41,833 nt of DNA, from positions 116,867-158,699 of the forward strand of contig NW_004457415.1 in the NCBI RefSeq assembly GCF_000313135.1, written 5' to 3'. The notes under the pieces were generated by a model. That model saw nothing but the letters and a program-made list of their open reading frames with translations, did no database searches and was not told the DNA's origin. The stretch comes from Acanthamoeba castellanii str. Neff (taxonomy: Eukaryota > Discosea > Longamoebia > Acanthamoebidae). The translations under genes were made by a program, and so were the position numbers. Below are positions 20,356 through 30,381 of the stretch, one piece after another (within the stretch, counting starts at the first letter, position 1; each line of letters opens with the position of its first letter).

Positions 20356-23300
20356 TCACCAGAGCGCTACCCGGTCCATTGCGCACAGGTCTCCGATCTC
20401 TCGGGTCAGCTGGCTCTTGAGCTGCTCCGCTGTTTTCGTGCCATCCTCGGCTCCCGCATCATCGTCGTCGTCCCCGTTGGCTTCCCCTTCGTCCCACTTC
20501 TGGCGCAGGGTGGACTGCACGGGGAAGGTGCCCTCCTCGGCGTCCCACGTCGCCACCCGCGCCGCCTCGTCCAGGAACGCCAGCACGGCCCTCGCGAACG
20601 GAGTGGTCTCCATGGCCGGGTCGGGGTTGTGGCCTCGGAACAACCCCGGCCTCGGTCCACCGGTGCCGTCGGCGTCGGCGGTGGGTTGCGGCGCATCGCC
20701 CGAAGTGGGCCGGAGGGCGAGGCCGAGCAGGCGGCCGACGAGCTCGATGGCCTCCGTGGCCATGACCTTCTCGTTGCGGCCCATGTCTGAGATGGTGCGA
20801 TCGAGCTTCAGCACGATCGTGTCCTCGTCCTCCTCCCCTTCTTCAACTCCTTCTGTCGCCTCCTGACCGTCCTCCTCCTCGGCCATGGCGTCGTCGGGAT
20901 GCATCGGCTTGCCATGTCCCCCCGAGGCCCAAGGCCGTGTTGGCCACCGCCACTGCCTTGGCAGCAAGGGCGGCGCTCAGCCGCGGGTGGTGTCCCACCA
21001 CGCGCGCCGTCACCATCGACTGCGCGTGCGGGCCGGTGTAGCAGTTGGCCGACTTTGTTGACACTCGGAACACCACCTCCAGCGGCAGCGGCCCCGCGCG
21101 ATGGTGGTCATCGTCGCCGCCATCGCCGTCGCCGGCAAGTTCAACGCGGCGCAGCGCATCGGCCGAGACCGGAAAGGCGAGCTCGACTGTGCGATCGGAG
21201 AAGGAGGAGTACTCGCCCGGCTCGAGGTCCAACGTGCGGGCGTAGACCACCCGCAGCTCGTTCGCCACCTTAAATAGATATGTGAGCAAGTGTAAGAAGG
21301 CTGCTGACGTCACAGGGCTACAGGGGAGGGAGAGTACTGACCTCATGGCCTTCGACGTGGGCGAGAGCAAACTCGGGGCATTCGGAGGACGAAGGCCAGG
21401 GGGCGCCGCCTTGGAGGCGCTGCCGGATGTAGGACTCCGTGCGCGCGAGCCTCTGCTGGCCGATGAACCGTCGCACACGCCTCACCACCTGCTCTCGCGT
21501 CTTGACCTGAACGATGATGGTGATGATGACGACGTCATCCGAACGTGAGCCGCATGACACGCATCACCGCACACGATGGCCACGAATGCCGGGCGACTTG
21601 GTGGGCCTAGGTACCTCGGTGGCGGCGGACTGTTGGCGGGCGTCGAGAAAGGCGTTGAGTTGGGCGACATAGGGCGCCAGCCCCTGCAGCAGCTCCTTGT
21701 GCTTGACCCGGCTCGTCTCGAGCAGCATGGTGTTCTGGACCTCAGTCACGCGCCGCCGGCCGCCACGGCTCCGGCCCCTGCCCCGACCGATGCCAGCGAC
21801 ATGCTCGTTGACTGTGTCGGCATCTTCGTCGTCGCAGTCGTCCCACAGCAGATCGACGTCGTCGTGCCACGCGAAGCCCAGGCAGGCCAGGAGCGTGGTC
21901 AGCACCTCCTTCCCCTTCCACGATAGGTCCTGGTCGCTGCCGTCGTCATCGCCGCCGCCGCCGAGTCCCACGCACCGCCACAACTTGCGTAGGAGGGTGA
22001 AGTTGGCGGTGGTCTGGTCCATGATGTTGCCACGCGAGCGGTAGTAGTCGAAGACCACCACGTGCAGCGGAGCAGATGCCTCGTCATCTTCGCCCCTTTC
22101 CTCCTCCTCCTCCTCCTCTTTCTCCTGTTCATCCTCGTTTCGTCTTGTTGGTCTTGGCCGGAAGACTCGAGGAGCTGCTTCCAGCTGGCCGAGGAGGTGC
22201 GTAGATCGACGACCACCTGCAGGTCCCAGCCCTCGTCCCGGTGGTCCCACGCCTGGAGCACCCACAGCCCCACCTCCGCTCGCTCTGAATCCCCCAAAAC
22301 ACGAAAGCGAAAGCGAAAAAGGGTCAGCTGATGAATGGGGCGGGAGGGGAGGCGAGGGTTGGGGGTAGTCAATCAATTCACCGTGGGGCATGTCGGGCAG
22401 GCCGAGGGACAGGCAGGCGCAGATGCCCAGCCCGTAGGACTGGCCCAGGTAGTCGTCCTCCCGCCGCAGGTACTCCACCTTGAGCAGCGCCGCCTGAGCT
22501 TGGTCACCGGCGACGGTGGCGCGGGGCGCGAGGAGCTGCTGGCGGAGGGCCTCGAGCTTGGCAGGTGCGAACTCCCACGTGCGCCACACGTACTCCAGCA
22601 CCTCGTCCAGCCTGCGTAGCACACGCACCACCACACGCGTACCACCAAGGCTCGTGACGTCAGCCGTGTGTCGTCCGAGGCCACACAACAACGATGGAGG
22701 GGGGCACGCACTGCGACTGGTGGAGGCGAGCCTGGGCCACGCCCAGGGTCAGGTCAGCCATCTTCCGGAACCGGTCCTTGGTGCGCGCCGCCTCGGCTGA
22801 GTTGGACAACAGCGGCAGCAGCGGCGGCGGCACCGCTTTGTCTGATCCGGCGCTCGAGGCCGCGGTGGCGGCGGCCGGGAAGAAGTGGTCGACGAGGAAC
22901 TGATCAAGTGGCACGTAGAGGGCGGAGCCTTGCGCGCTGGCGCCGAGGGCGTGGTCGACGGCGTTCTTGATGGCGTGGCAGGTGAGTCGCAGCGCAGCCA
23001 CGCTGCCGATCGAATCGTGGTGCTGGGCGTGCCTCGGCGGAGTGTGACTGCATGCGCGTGTGCGATCGGCGTTCGTCAGACACGACACACACCACACGCG
23101 AGGGAGTTACGTACTAGGGCCGCAGGGAGCGCAGCTGCTTTTCCTGGGCCTCCATCTGCAGCTCGAAGGCCTCCTCTTCGCCCGGGGCCACTTCGTCGCC
23201 CCACTCGAGCTCACCAGCGAACCGTCCACTCTCGGCGCGCACGCGGCACAGCTCCGGCACCCCAGGCAAAACTGCCTTCAACGAGCCCTCTGAATAAACA

Positions 23301-23643
23301 AATAAACAAATAAACACATAAACACATAAACATATAAACAAAGCGTAAATAAATAGAACCTAATAAATAAAGAAATGGGGGTGGTACCGGCATTGGCGGT
23401 GGCGGAGGAGAGGAAGTCGAGGAGACGGCGGAAGGCGACGTAGGGCAGGTCGCGCAGCAGGTTCCACTCGAGGCCTCCTTCCTTGTCGTCGTCATCCACC
23501 CATCCACCAAGGCGTGGCTTCTTTCTGTTCGGCGACGCTGTTGTTGTATCGTCGTCGTGGCGGTGGGCCGGCAGCACAACGCTCGCCGTCTCTCCTCCTT
23601 GTTGTCCTGCTGCCTCGACGTTTTGTTCCCTGGCTCGCTTCAT
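20356..23643 (-). CDS. Large unrecognised protein with nuclear-type N-terminus
   Basis: Start MKRAREQNVEAAGQQ at 23643; SPNRKKPRLGGW nearby looks like a nuclear localisation signal. LEWNLLRDLPYVAFRRLLDF follows, a short helical segment loosely like an F-box. Later exons give FELQMEAQEKQLRSLRP, SVAALRLTCHAIKNAVDHAL, VPLDQFLVDHFFPAA, LDEVLEYVWRTWEFAPAKLE, DYLGQSYGLGICACLSLGL and VGLWVLQAWDHRDEGWDLQV. A Glu-rich stretch and VVFDYYRSRGNIMDQTTANF come next, then SRVKHKELLQGLAPYVAQL, VANELRVVYARTLDLEPGEY, LEVVFRVSTKSANCYTGPHA and an acidic C-terminus ending CAMDRVALW. The reading frame appears to slip twice (about 22130-22170, and the C run at 20918-20923). Coding character is strong on both sides, so it is probably one protein; no family was recognised. 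Confidence 0.65.
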
Positions 23644-24203
23644 GTCTCAGGTTTTTGGCGCAAGTGCAGGCCCGTGTACTCAAGTGAGTTATCTTGTTGG
23701 CCCCTTTCGGCCTTTCCTTTTATTATGTGCGGCCAAATATTTCCTCGAAGAGATTGTGATCGGGCGGCCCGACACGCAGAACTTGCCGCCGTCAATGTGC
23801 CGGTGTATACACCCGGAGCTTCTTGTACGGGTTGTTCTTCGCGGCGTAGTCCTGTACGGGTCGCGCAGGCTGCGTAGGGTAGTGGCGCAGTTTTGACTAT
23901 CAGTAATTTAACAGCGTGATTCAGTGCTTGTGGCTAGTGTCAGTCACATTCACGTTGCCCATCACCACCACCGCCGTGGCTAACAGCTGTTGGAGTTCAG
24001 CCCCAACCTCACACTCGTTTCAGAATCTTTCCTTATAAGCGTGTACTTCTTCTGAAAGGATCTGGCTTTTTTTCGCCCACTTCAACTTATCTCTTTCTTT
24101 TCTCTCTTGCCAGCAATTCCGCCAACCGGATTTCAATGATAAAACCCGTTTGAAATGCCAAGCAGGCATTGTCGGGGCCAGAAAGAAGCTGTCATTCCAA
24201 AAG
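23644..24203. other. Divergent region between the large unknown gene and the GH31 gene
   Basis: It must contain promoters for both genes. A pyrimidine-rich stretch (about 24065-24110) precedes the GH31 start. The left half contains a possible minus-strand gene fragment, listed separately. Confidence 0.45.
23723..23897 (-). pseudogene. Possible small exon or gene remnant with an in-frame TGA
   Basis: The minus strand after a possible acceptor (CTGATAG, about 23898) reads SKLRHYPTQPARPVQDYAAK then NNPYKKLRVYTPAH, TGA (23794-23792), and continues in the same frame as RRQVLRVGPPDHNLFEEIFG RT to TAA-TAA at about 23725. Codon use is GC-rich and protein-like on both sides of the TGA. No family was recognised and no start was found. 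It may be a relic, or chance. Confidence 0.25.
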
Positions 24204-25382
24204 ATGATGTACCTGAGGGCCACAGTGCTCGCGGTGCTGTGCGCAGTGGTGGTGCTTGCCGACTTTGACCACCACCAGGCTGCGCCCGCAGTCGTGCCGG
24301 CCTCTCGACTTGCTTCCGCTCTCTACCCAGGTGTCCCCCCCCTCTTCTTTCTTCGCTCTTCGCTCTTCGCTCTTTAGATGGCCCACTCACGCAATGGCGG
24401 GGCTGCAGAATGGGCGCACTCGCACTGGGTGTGGCTGGCCAGCGAAGTGGCCAACCAGACCTCTGAGACTGAGTTTGTCGAGGGTTTCCTCAAGCGCAAC
24501 ATCCCCGTACCCCTTGTCACCCCTTTTAAATGCCTTTTGTGGCATTTTCGTTCTATATTTCGTAGAGATGAGTGTATGTGTGTATGGAGATAGTTTTATA
24601 CCGCGTGCTATGTAATGAATTGCACTCGTCTCGTCCAGGTCGGCGCGGTGGACCTTGACAGCCAGTGGGCGACTGCAGACAACAATTGTACGGAACTAGA
24701 AAAAACCATTATGCTAAGCTCGGTGGCACACAGGCTGACAGCGGCGTGTGCGTGGGTCATTGTGTGGTCGCTGTGTGTCGTGTGCGGTGTGCTAGTCATC
24801 TTCAATACCGCCAAGTACCCCAACGCCAGCCAAATGATCGACCACTTCCACAAGCTTGGGGTACTTTCCCTCTTCCTCTGTACTGTACGCAGCGTTCGCG
24901 AGCACACTCTCACACAACTGTGCTCTTTGTCGTTCGCTGATGTGTAGGTCCGCGTTATCCTGTGGGCCACGTCGATGATCGACACCGACTCGTCCAACCA
25001 CGCCGAGGCCATTGCCAAAGACTACATTCTGAAGGTTTCCACTTTTCTCTTTTTCAATCTCGAGTGACTGGCTGACGCATGTTTCCACCACAAAAACATT
25101 GTGCAATGCAGGGACTGTGGACCAATGAGGTCAAGTGGTGGCACGGAGTGGGCTCGTTCCTTGATTACACCAATCCCGGTACGCCGCGGCCTCCCATTGC
25201 TCGCGAGACATTCATTAATAACCTGTGCTGACTCCTCTACCTATGCGCATGAATGCAGAGGCGGTGGCATGGTGGCACAAGCAGATGGACCTGGTGCTCG
25301 ACATCGGCGTCGACGGATGGTATGTACACGGCCATATTCACTAAACAAATTACATCCAGGCCCATGCTCACTCGTGTGTGTG

Positions 25383-25430
<48 letters not shown>

Positions 25431-26095
25431 TACACATCTTTCGCCCTTCATAGGAAATGCGACGGCACAGGTTGGTGTCTAGTTTGTGTTGTGGCCTGTG
25501 ATCGACTCACCAGTTGTAACGCTCACTGACTCTATCTGTGTTACCTACCAGATCCTTACCTGTACGAGCTCATCGTGGCGTGGGGCCACAAGGGCATCGT
25601 TACGCCCCGTGAGTACTCGGATCTCTACTACAGGTACGACGCACCCCTGGTAGCTGTGCATGGGCGACAGGGACTCGCGTTGGCTCCACTCTCTTACACT
25701 CTATCCCTTCGCGAAAACAGGGACTTCTTCTACTACTCCCGAAGCAAGAACCCGCAAGCGCTCATCATGTCCAGGCCCGTCGACAGGTACAACCCACCAC
25801 GCACTCGCACACGCCAGCTAAGATTGACGCGACACATGACACTGCATGCATGCAGCTGGGGCGACATCTACCGCTCGTTCTCGCCGCGCGATGTGGTCTT
25901 CTCCGGTTGGGTGGGCGACCAGGACCCGACGTTCGACGGTCTCAAGAACGCGCTCATGAACATTTTCCACTCGGCCTGGCGCAACTACGTCAACTTTGGC
26001 AGCGATATCGGTACCGATGGCCATTCGTTCATTCCCGCCATTATTGAACAGCTGTCTGATGAGCTCGTGCGTTGCGTGCGCGCGTGCGTTCATGC

Positions 26096-26134
<39 letters not shown>

Positions 26135-27763
26135 CAGGTGGTTTCAGAGCTCACGGACCTCCTCCGTTCGGAAGGACCAAGGAACTGTTCCTGCGGTATG
26201 TCACCTGCACTCGTCTATGCCTCATCAGCACCTCACCCTTAGCTCACCACTCGCTCACTGCGTCGTGGGTGGTGCCTTGAATGAATGAATGAATGAATGA
26301 ATGAAGGTGGGCACAAATGGGCGCGTTCACTCCCCTGATGGAGAACGGAGGCGACAACCAGCATCGGCCGTGGATGTTCGACAACACCAACCAGACGGTC
26401 GACATCTACCGCGCCTTCGTCCACATTCACACCGAGGTATGCGGCCAGCCTCACCTTTCTAGGCCCACAATGTCTCACAACAAGCCCTGGTTTCGTGCTT
26501 GGGGCGGGGGCGTCCACCACGCAGCTGCTTCCCTATTTCTTGAACGCTGGCTCGACGGCCTACGAGCAAGGCGTCTCGGTGATCAAGCCTCTTGCGAGCG
26601 AGACCATCTTCACACCCGGTACGGTGGTTCATTGGACTGCGAATGTTGCGTGAGGTGCCTCACTCACCACCGCACACGGCACGCACATTCCACACACACA
26701 CACACACGACACACACCACACACACGGCACACACGGCACACGCCGCACAAACCGCACACACCGCACCTTGGTGTTCAGATTCGTGGGAGTATCTTCTGTG
26801 GAAGGACATCCTGGTGGTGCCGATGGTGGACAATTCGACGTCCAGGGCCGTTTCGTTCCCGGCCAACGACGACTGGGTCGATTGGTGGCAGCCCTCCTGC
26901 GTCTACAAGGGCGGCTCGACCCTCTCGGTGCCCCCCTTTACCCTTTTATTCTGTCTCTCAATCGCTCACACCCCCCTCACACCTTTGCTTCTTCTTCTTC
27001 TTCTTCATCTTCTTCACCATCACCTTCATCATGTGATCATCATCAAAACAAATCAGGCCTATTCTGTTCCTCTTGAGAGGTTCCCCGTGTTCAAGAGGAA
27101 GGGCTCCATCATCCCTCTTCACGTGTTCGACTCCATCACCGGTACATCATTCATCGCACACACACGCACACGCACACGCACACGCACACGCACACGCACA
27201 CACCAACGACACGACGTCTCAACTTGCTTGGCTGCGTTGCAGGCAACGGCGACAAGCGTGCCGCGGACTTCTTGACCTTGCTGGTATCGTACCTCGGGGA
27301 GGCGGAGACGCAGAGCGTGAGGCAGTACCAGGGCCAGAGCCAGGAGTTCGCCTACACCTACGACGCGGATCAGGCCGCGCTCGAGCTCGAGGCCACCGCC
27401 CACGCGCGCCCGCTGGTGTTCCTCTTCCGCGGCGTGGAGCTGCCCGCCGCCCGCGGCCTCTTCAAGGCCGTCGCCGTCACCAGCCTCGATGACGGCCCCA
27501 CGCTTCTGCCCGAGCTGGCCTCCATCGACCAGGTACCGTACCACCGCACGCATCACCGCACACACGCACGCGCATGCACCGCCGCACGCGCACGAGTGGC
27601 TCAGTGTGGTAACCTTTGTTCGCAGCGTTACGAGAGAACGGCCTCTGGGTGGTTCTTCGACGCGGCCAAGCGCGAGCTCTGGATTCAGCCGGGACCCACC
27701 ACGCAGGGCCTTCGCCTGGCCATCCATGGGATCACCAACGCCCGCCACACCGCCGCCTGCTGA
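24204..27763 (+). CDS. Secreted glycoside hydrolase family 31 enzyme (alpha-glucosidase/alpha-xylosidase type)
   Basis: Start MMYLRATVLAVLCAVVVLA (24204), a clear signal peptide. After a short linker (RLASALYP) an intron ends at GGGGCTGCAG, joining straight into EWAHSHWVWLASEV, the first strand of the GH31 barrel. Then IPVGAVDLDSQWATADNN, NTAKYPNASQMIDHFHKLGV, RVILWATSMID, ILDIGVDGWKCDGTDPYLYE-type nucleophile motif (Asp in WKCDG), SGWVGDQDPTFDGLKNAL with the expected acid/base Asp, VNFGSDIGGF, MGAFTPLMENGG and DSWEYLLWKDILVVPMVD. C-terminal beta domains end at 27763 (ITNARHTAAC, TGA). Family members hydrolyse alpha-glycosidic bonds; this one should be secreted or lysosomal. It has about twelve introns, several full of GT or CA repeats. 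The missing N-terminal beta-sandwich is unusual. Confidence 0.88.
25384..25429 (+). repeat. (GT)n in a GH31 intron
   Basis: About 23 uninterrupted GT units lie between exons encoding GVDGW and KCDGT, so the intron splits the catalytic nucleophile motif. Confidence 0.95.
26097..26133 (+). repeat. (GT)n running into a GH31 splice acceptor
   Basis: Eighteen GT units are followed within a few bases by ACAG and the next exon (GGTTTCAGAGCTCACGG). The intron interrupts the GSDIGGF region. Confidence 0.9.
26279..26305 (+). repeat. (GAAT)n tetranucleotide repeat at a GH31 acceptor
   Basis: About six GAAT units end in GAATGAAG, just before the exon reading WAQMGAFTPLMENGG. Confidence 0.9.
27156..27202 (+). 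repeat. (CACACG)n in a GH31 intron
   Basis: Seven or so hexamer units, the same type as at 2124-2200 in the RhoGEF gene, between exons SIIPLHVFDSITG and NGDKRAADF. Confidence 0.9.
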
Positions 27764-27941
27764 TGATTACCGACTTCAACTTTCCTTCACCAATTCTGTT
27801 CCATCTCGTCGTCAAGTCTCGCGCCTTGATGATTGCGCTTAGGTCAAGCTTTAAACGAAGCTGTTACTCTACAACTTACGCTTCTGTACAGATGCGGTGT
27901 GGTGGGGGTGGTCTTGGTACCGCGCGGGCGAAGAGAGCTCG

Positions 27942-28820
27942 CTAACCGGTCATGGCCTTGCGCAGGGCACGGTTCTCGTCGCGCAGGTGGGACACCTCGG
28001 CTTCGAGCTGCTTGATGTAGTCCACGGCGTAGTGCAGCAGGGTGGTCTTGCTGGGTCGCGAGATGGTCAGCGGCAGCGCCTGCCTCAGCCCGTGGAAGCC
28101 CTCGTTCAGGTCCTTCCTCCGCTTACGCTCCATCGCGCACTTCTTCGTCTTGCGTTCAACTGTTTCCACCCTCCTACACACCACGCAACACATCATCAGC
28201 AGCGAACGGTTGGAAGGCAACAAGAGGGGAGCGGTACCCTCGCTTCCTTGGACCCTCGCCACTGTCACTGTTTCCTTCGTTGTCCGACAGGCTGTCGGTG
28301 TCATCGAATGAAAGGCTGTGCTTGTGGCTCTTGCCCTCGAGCTGCGAGGATATGAGGGGCATCGATGTTCCCGTGGGGCTATGCGGCGGCATGGCACCGG
28401 CCTGTGCAGGGAGGAGCATGCTCGGCGCAAGCGCCCCCGACGAGACACGCATCATTCCGCCGGTAGGCGAATACAGCAACGCGGCGGGGTTGATGTGGAG
28501 GGTCTCCAACGTAATGTGGTGGCCTTGGTGTTGCCCGTGGTGTGAGTGCATGTTTCCCTGAGCCTGTGCTACGTTCATCATCATCGTCGTTTCATAGCTG
28601 CTGTCCAGCCAGAGATGGAGGTTAGACCGAATCCCTTCACAACCTCACAACACATCTTTCGAATCAAGTAACTGCTCGTCTGCTACTCGAATTGGGAGAG
28701 TAGAGAGCAAGCCGAAGAAGCAGAGGCTGAAGAAGAGAAGAAGAGTAGGGCAATAAAAATACTAGGCTGGGGGCAACGAAGGCGAAGAGGGAGCAGGACA
28801 CGTGCTTACCTCGGGTCCAT
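27942..28820 (-). CDS. bHLH leucine-zipper-type transcription factor
   Basis: The first coding exon is inferred as ATG GAC CCG AG (28820-28810) before donor GTAAGC. It joins acceptor GGACAG (about 28601) to give MDPSSYETTMMMNVAQAQ in frame. The middle is His/Ser/Pro-rich (HSHHGQHQGHH, SLSFDDTDSLSDNEG). A second intron (donor after AAGCGAGG, acceptor TGTGTAG) joins GPRKRG to RVETVERK. The basic region is ERKRRKDLNEGF, helix 1 HGLRQALPL, loop, helix 2 KTTLLHYAVDYIKQLE, with a coiled-coil extension AEVSHLRDENRALRKAM. The basic residues H/E/R pattern differs a little from E-box binders: here the segment reads AMERKRRKDLNE, keeping the Glu and Arg that contact CANNTG sites. It likely dimerises and binds E-box-like sites. 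The stop TAG is at 27944-27942; the convergent GH31 stop is 178 bases away. Confidence 0.88.
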
Positions 28821-29380
28821 GGCTTGGGAAGGAACTGGCAGCCTTCTCTTCTCTTCTTAGGAGCTCTTGCTCGTGGTGGTGGCTGCGTGTGCGTCTGCGC
28901 TAAGCCCAAACCGTCCGTTCCTTTTTTGAAGAAAGGAAAAGAAAAACTGCCCAACCGACTCCACCTTAAATCCTGGAATCTGGACTCCATCTTGTGAATC
29001 ACTCCAAGCCGTGGTTGATGCTGCCACCTCTCCCTGCAGTTCTTGACTGATCTGCGCCACAAGGCTATGGTAGGGTAGATACATCAGTTCGATTTCAAAT
29101 TCAAAAGTTCAACACAGAACCTGTTTTCCCCGTCGACCGCACCACAAGCACACGTACGTAACGGCGTACCCAGTAATCGTTGCCAAGACACGATCGCGGT
29201 GAACGCAGTTTTTAAATTCCGGAAGAGGGGGAACTGGGAGTTGCGGTGTCTCCTGCAGACCGCGCTGTGTTTTCTCACTCAGCTTCCATCTGTCTGCGCC
29301 AACTGCTTCTGCGTGCTCCTCGATCACCCTCTTCGTTAGTCACTGCATAGAGCCGGATTTGATAATTGGCGAGATTGGAG
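28821..29380. promoter_or_regulatory. Divergent intergenic region (bHLH / RasGEF)
   Basis: About 560 bases between two outward-transcribed genes. Composition is less GC-rich than the exons. Short minus-strand frames (about 29084-29327) have no recognisable features; part may be 5' UTR of the bHLH gene. No promoter element was identified with confidence. Confidence 0.5.
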
Positions 29381-30336
29381 ATGGCGGCAAAGGGTAAAAC
29401 GACGAAGCGAGAGGCGTTCGAGCTGCTTGCGGATCGTGCCCTGCTGAGCGGGGATGAGGAGGTGGCCATGGCCTTCCTCCTTTCTCACAAGCATCTCCTG
29501 CGAAATCACCCGACACGCGTCCTCACCGAACGGTGGATCAAACAATATCCTTCCATCCATTTTTGTTTTGTTTGTTTCTTTACTGGATCTTTAGCTTTTG
29601 ATATGTATCTCCATCTTGTTCATTTACTTTTTCACTTTATTTTGCCAATCGATTGGTGAGAGTGATCTCCTTGACTCTCGGTACTGTGCAAGAGGGCACT
29701 GGCGGAGAGAACGGCTCGGCGGCGCTGGCCAGTTTCATGCGCCTCTGGGCTCGGCACTTCTTCGGCGACCTGCGCCGCCGCGATCGCGTGGCCGTGTTGG
29801 GCGCCATGCCGGGCCTCGGCGACGCCAGGAACAACGAGTTCAAGCTGCTCTTCGTCCAGGCCAACCACCGCCTCGCGCGGATCAAGGCCACCCCGCCCGT
29901 GCCGGCGCCCAAGGGCCTCACGCTCAACCGAGTCGAAGAGTTTGCCCACCTCGCCGACATGGTACATCACACCTACCACGCTGCCGGGCCGCCCTCTGCG
30001 CGACGTGACGTCACATCAACTAACACGACCACCTCGTGGTAGGCCAACAAACTGTTTGCGGTCAAGGACCAGATGAGCATTGCCGTCGAGCTTACACGAA
30101 CCGAAGCACGCTTGTTTCAGGTAGAGTCAGTAGTTGTCTGTGCAGGCGAGTAGGAGTGTCAATTATTGTACGACCTCTGGGTGGTTGGTCTTTTGCTGAC
30201 CAGCTTTCGTGGTTGACAAAAGATGATCACAGCGCGCGAGTTCCTGGACCAGGCCTGGCAGCGCGAGGACAAGATCCTGTTGTCGCCCAACCTGACCAGG
30301 ATCATCGAACGATTCAACCAGGTACCACGCAGCAGC

Positions 30337-30381
<45 letters not shown>

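Noticed and set aside
28857..29327. Small minus-strand proteins between the bHLH and RasGEF genes
   Set aside because: No domain or coding bias; more likely 5' UTR and promoter DNA.
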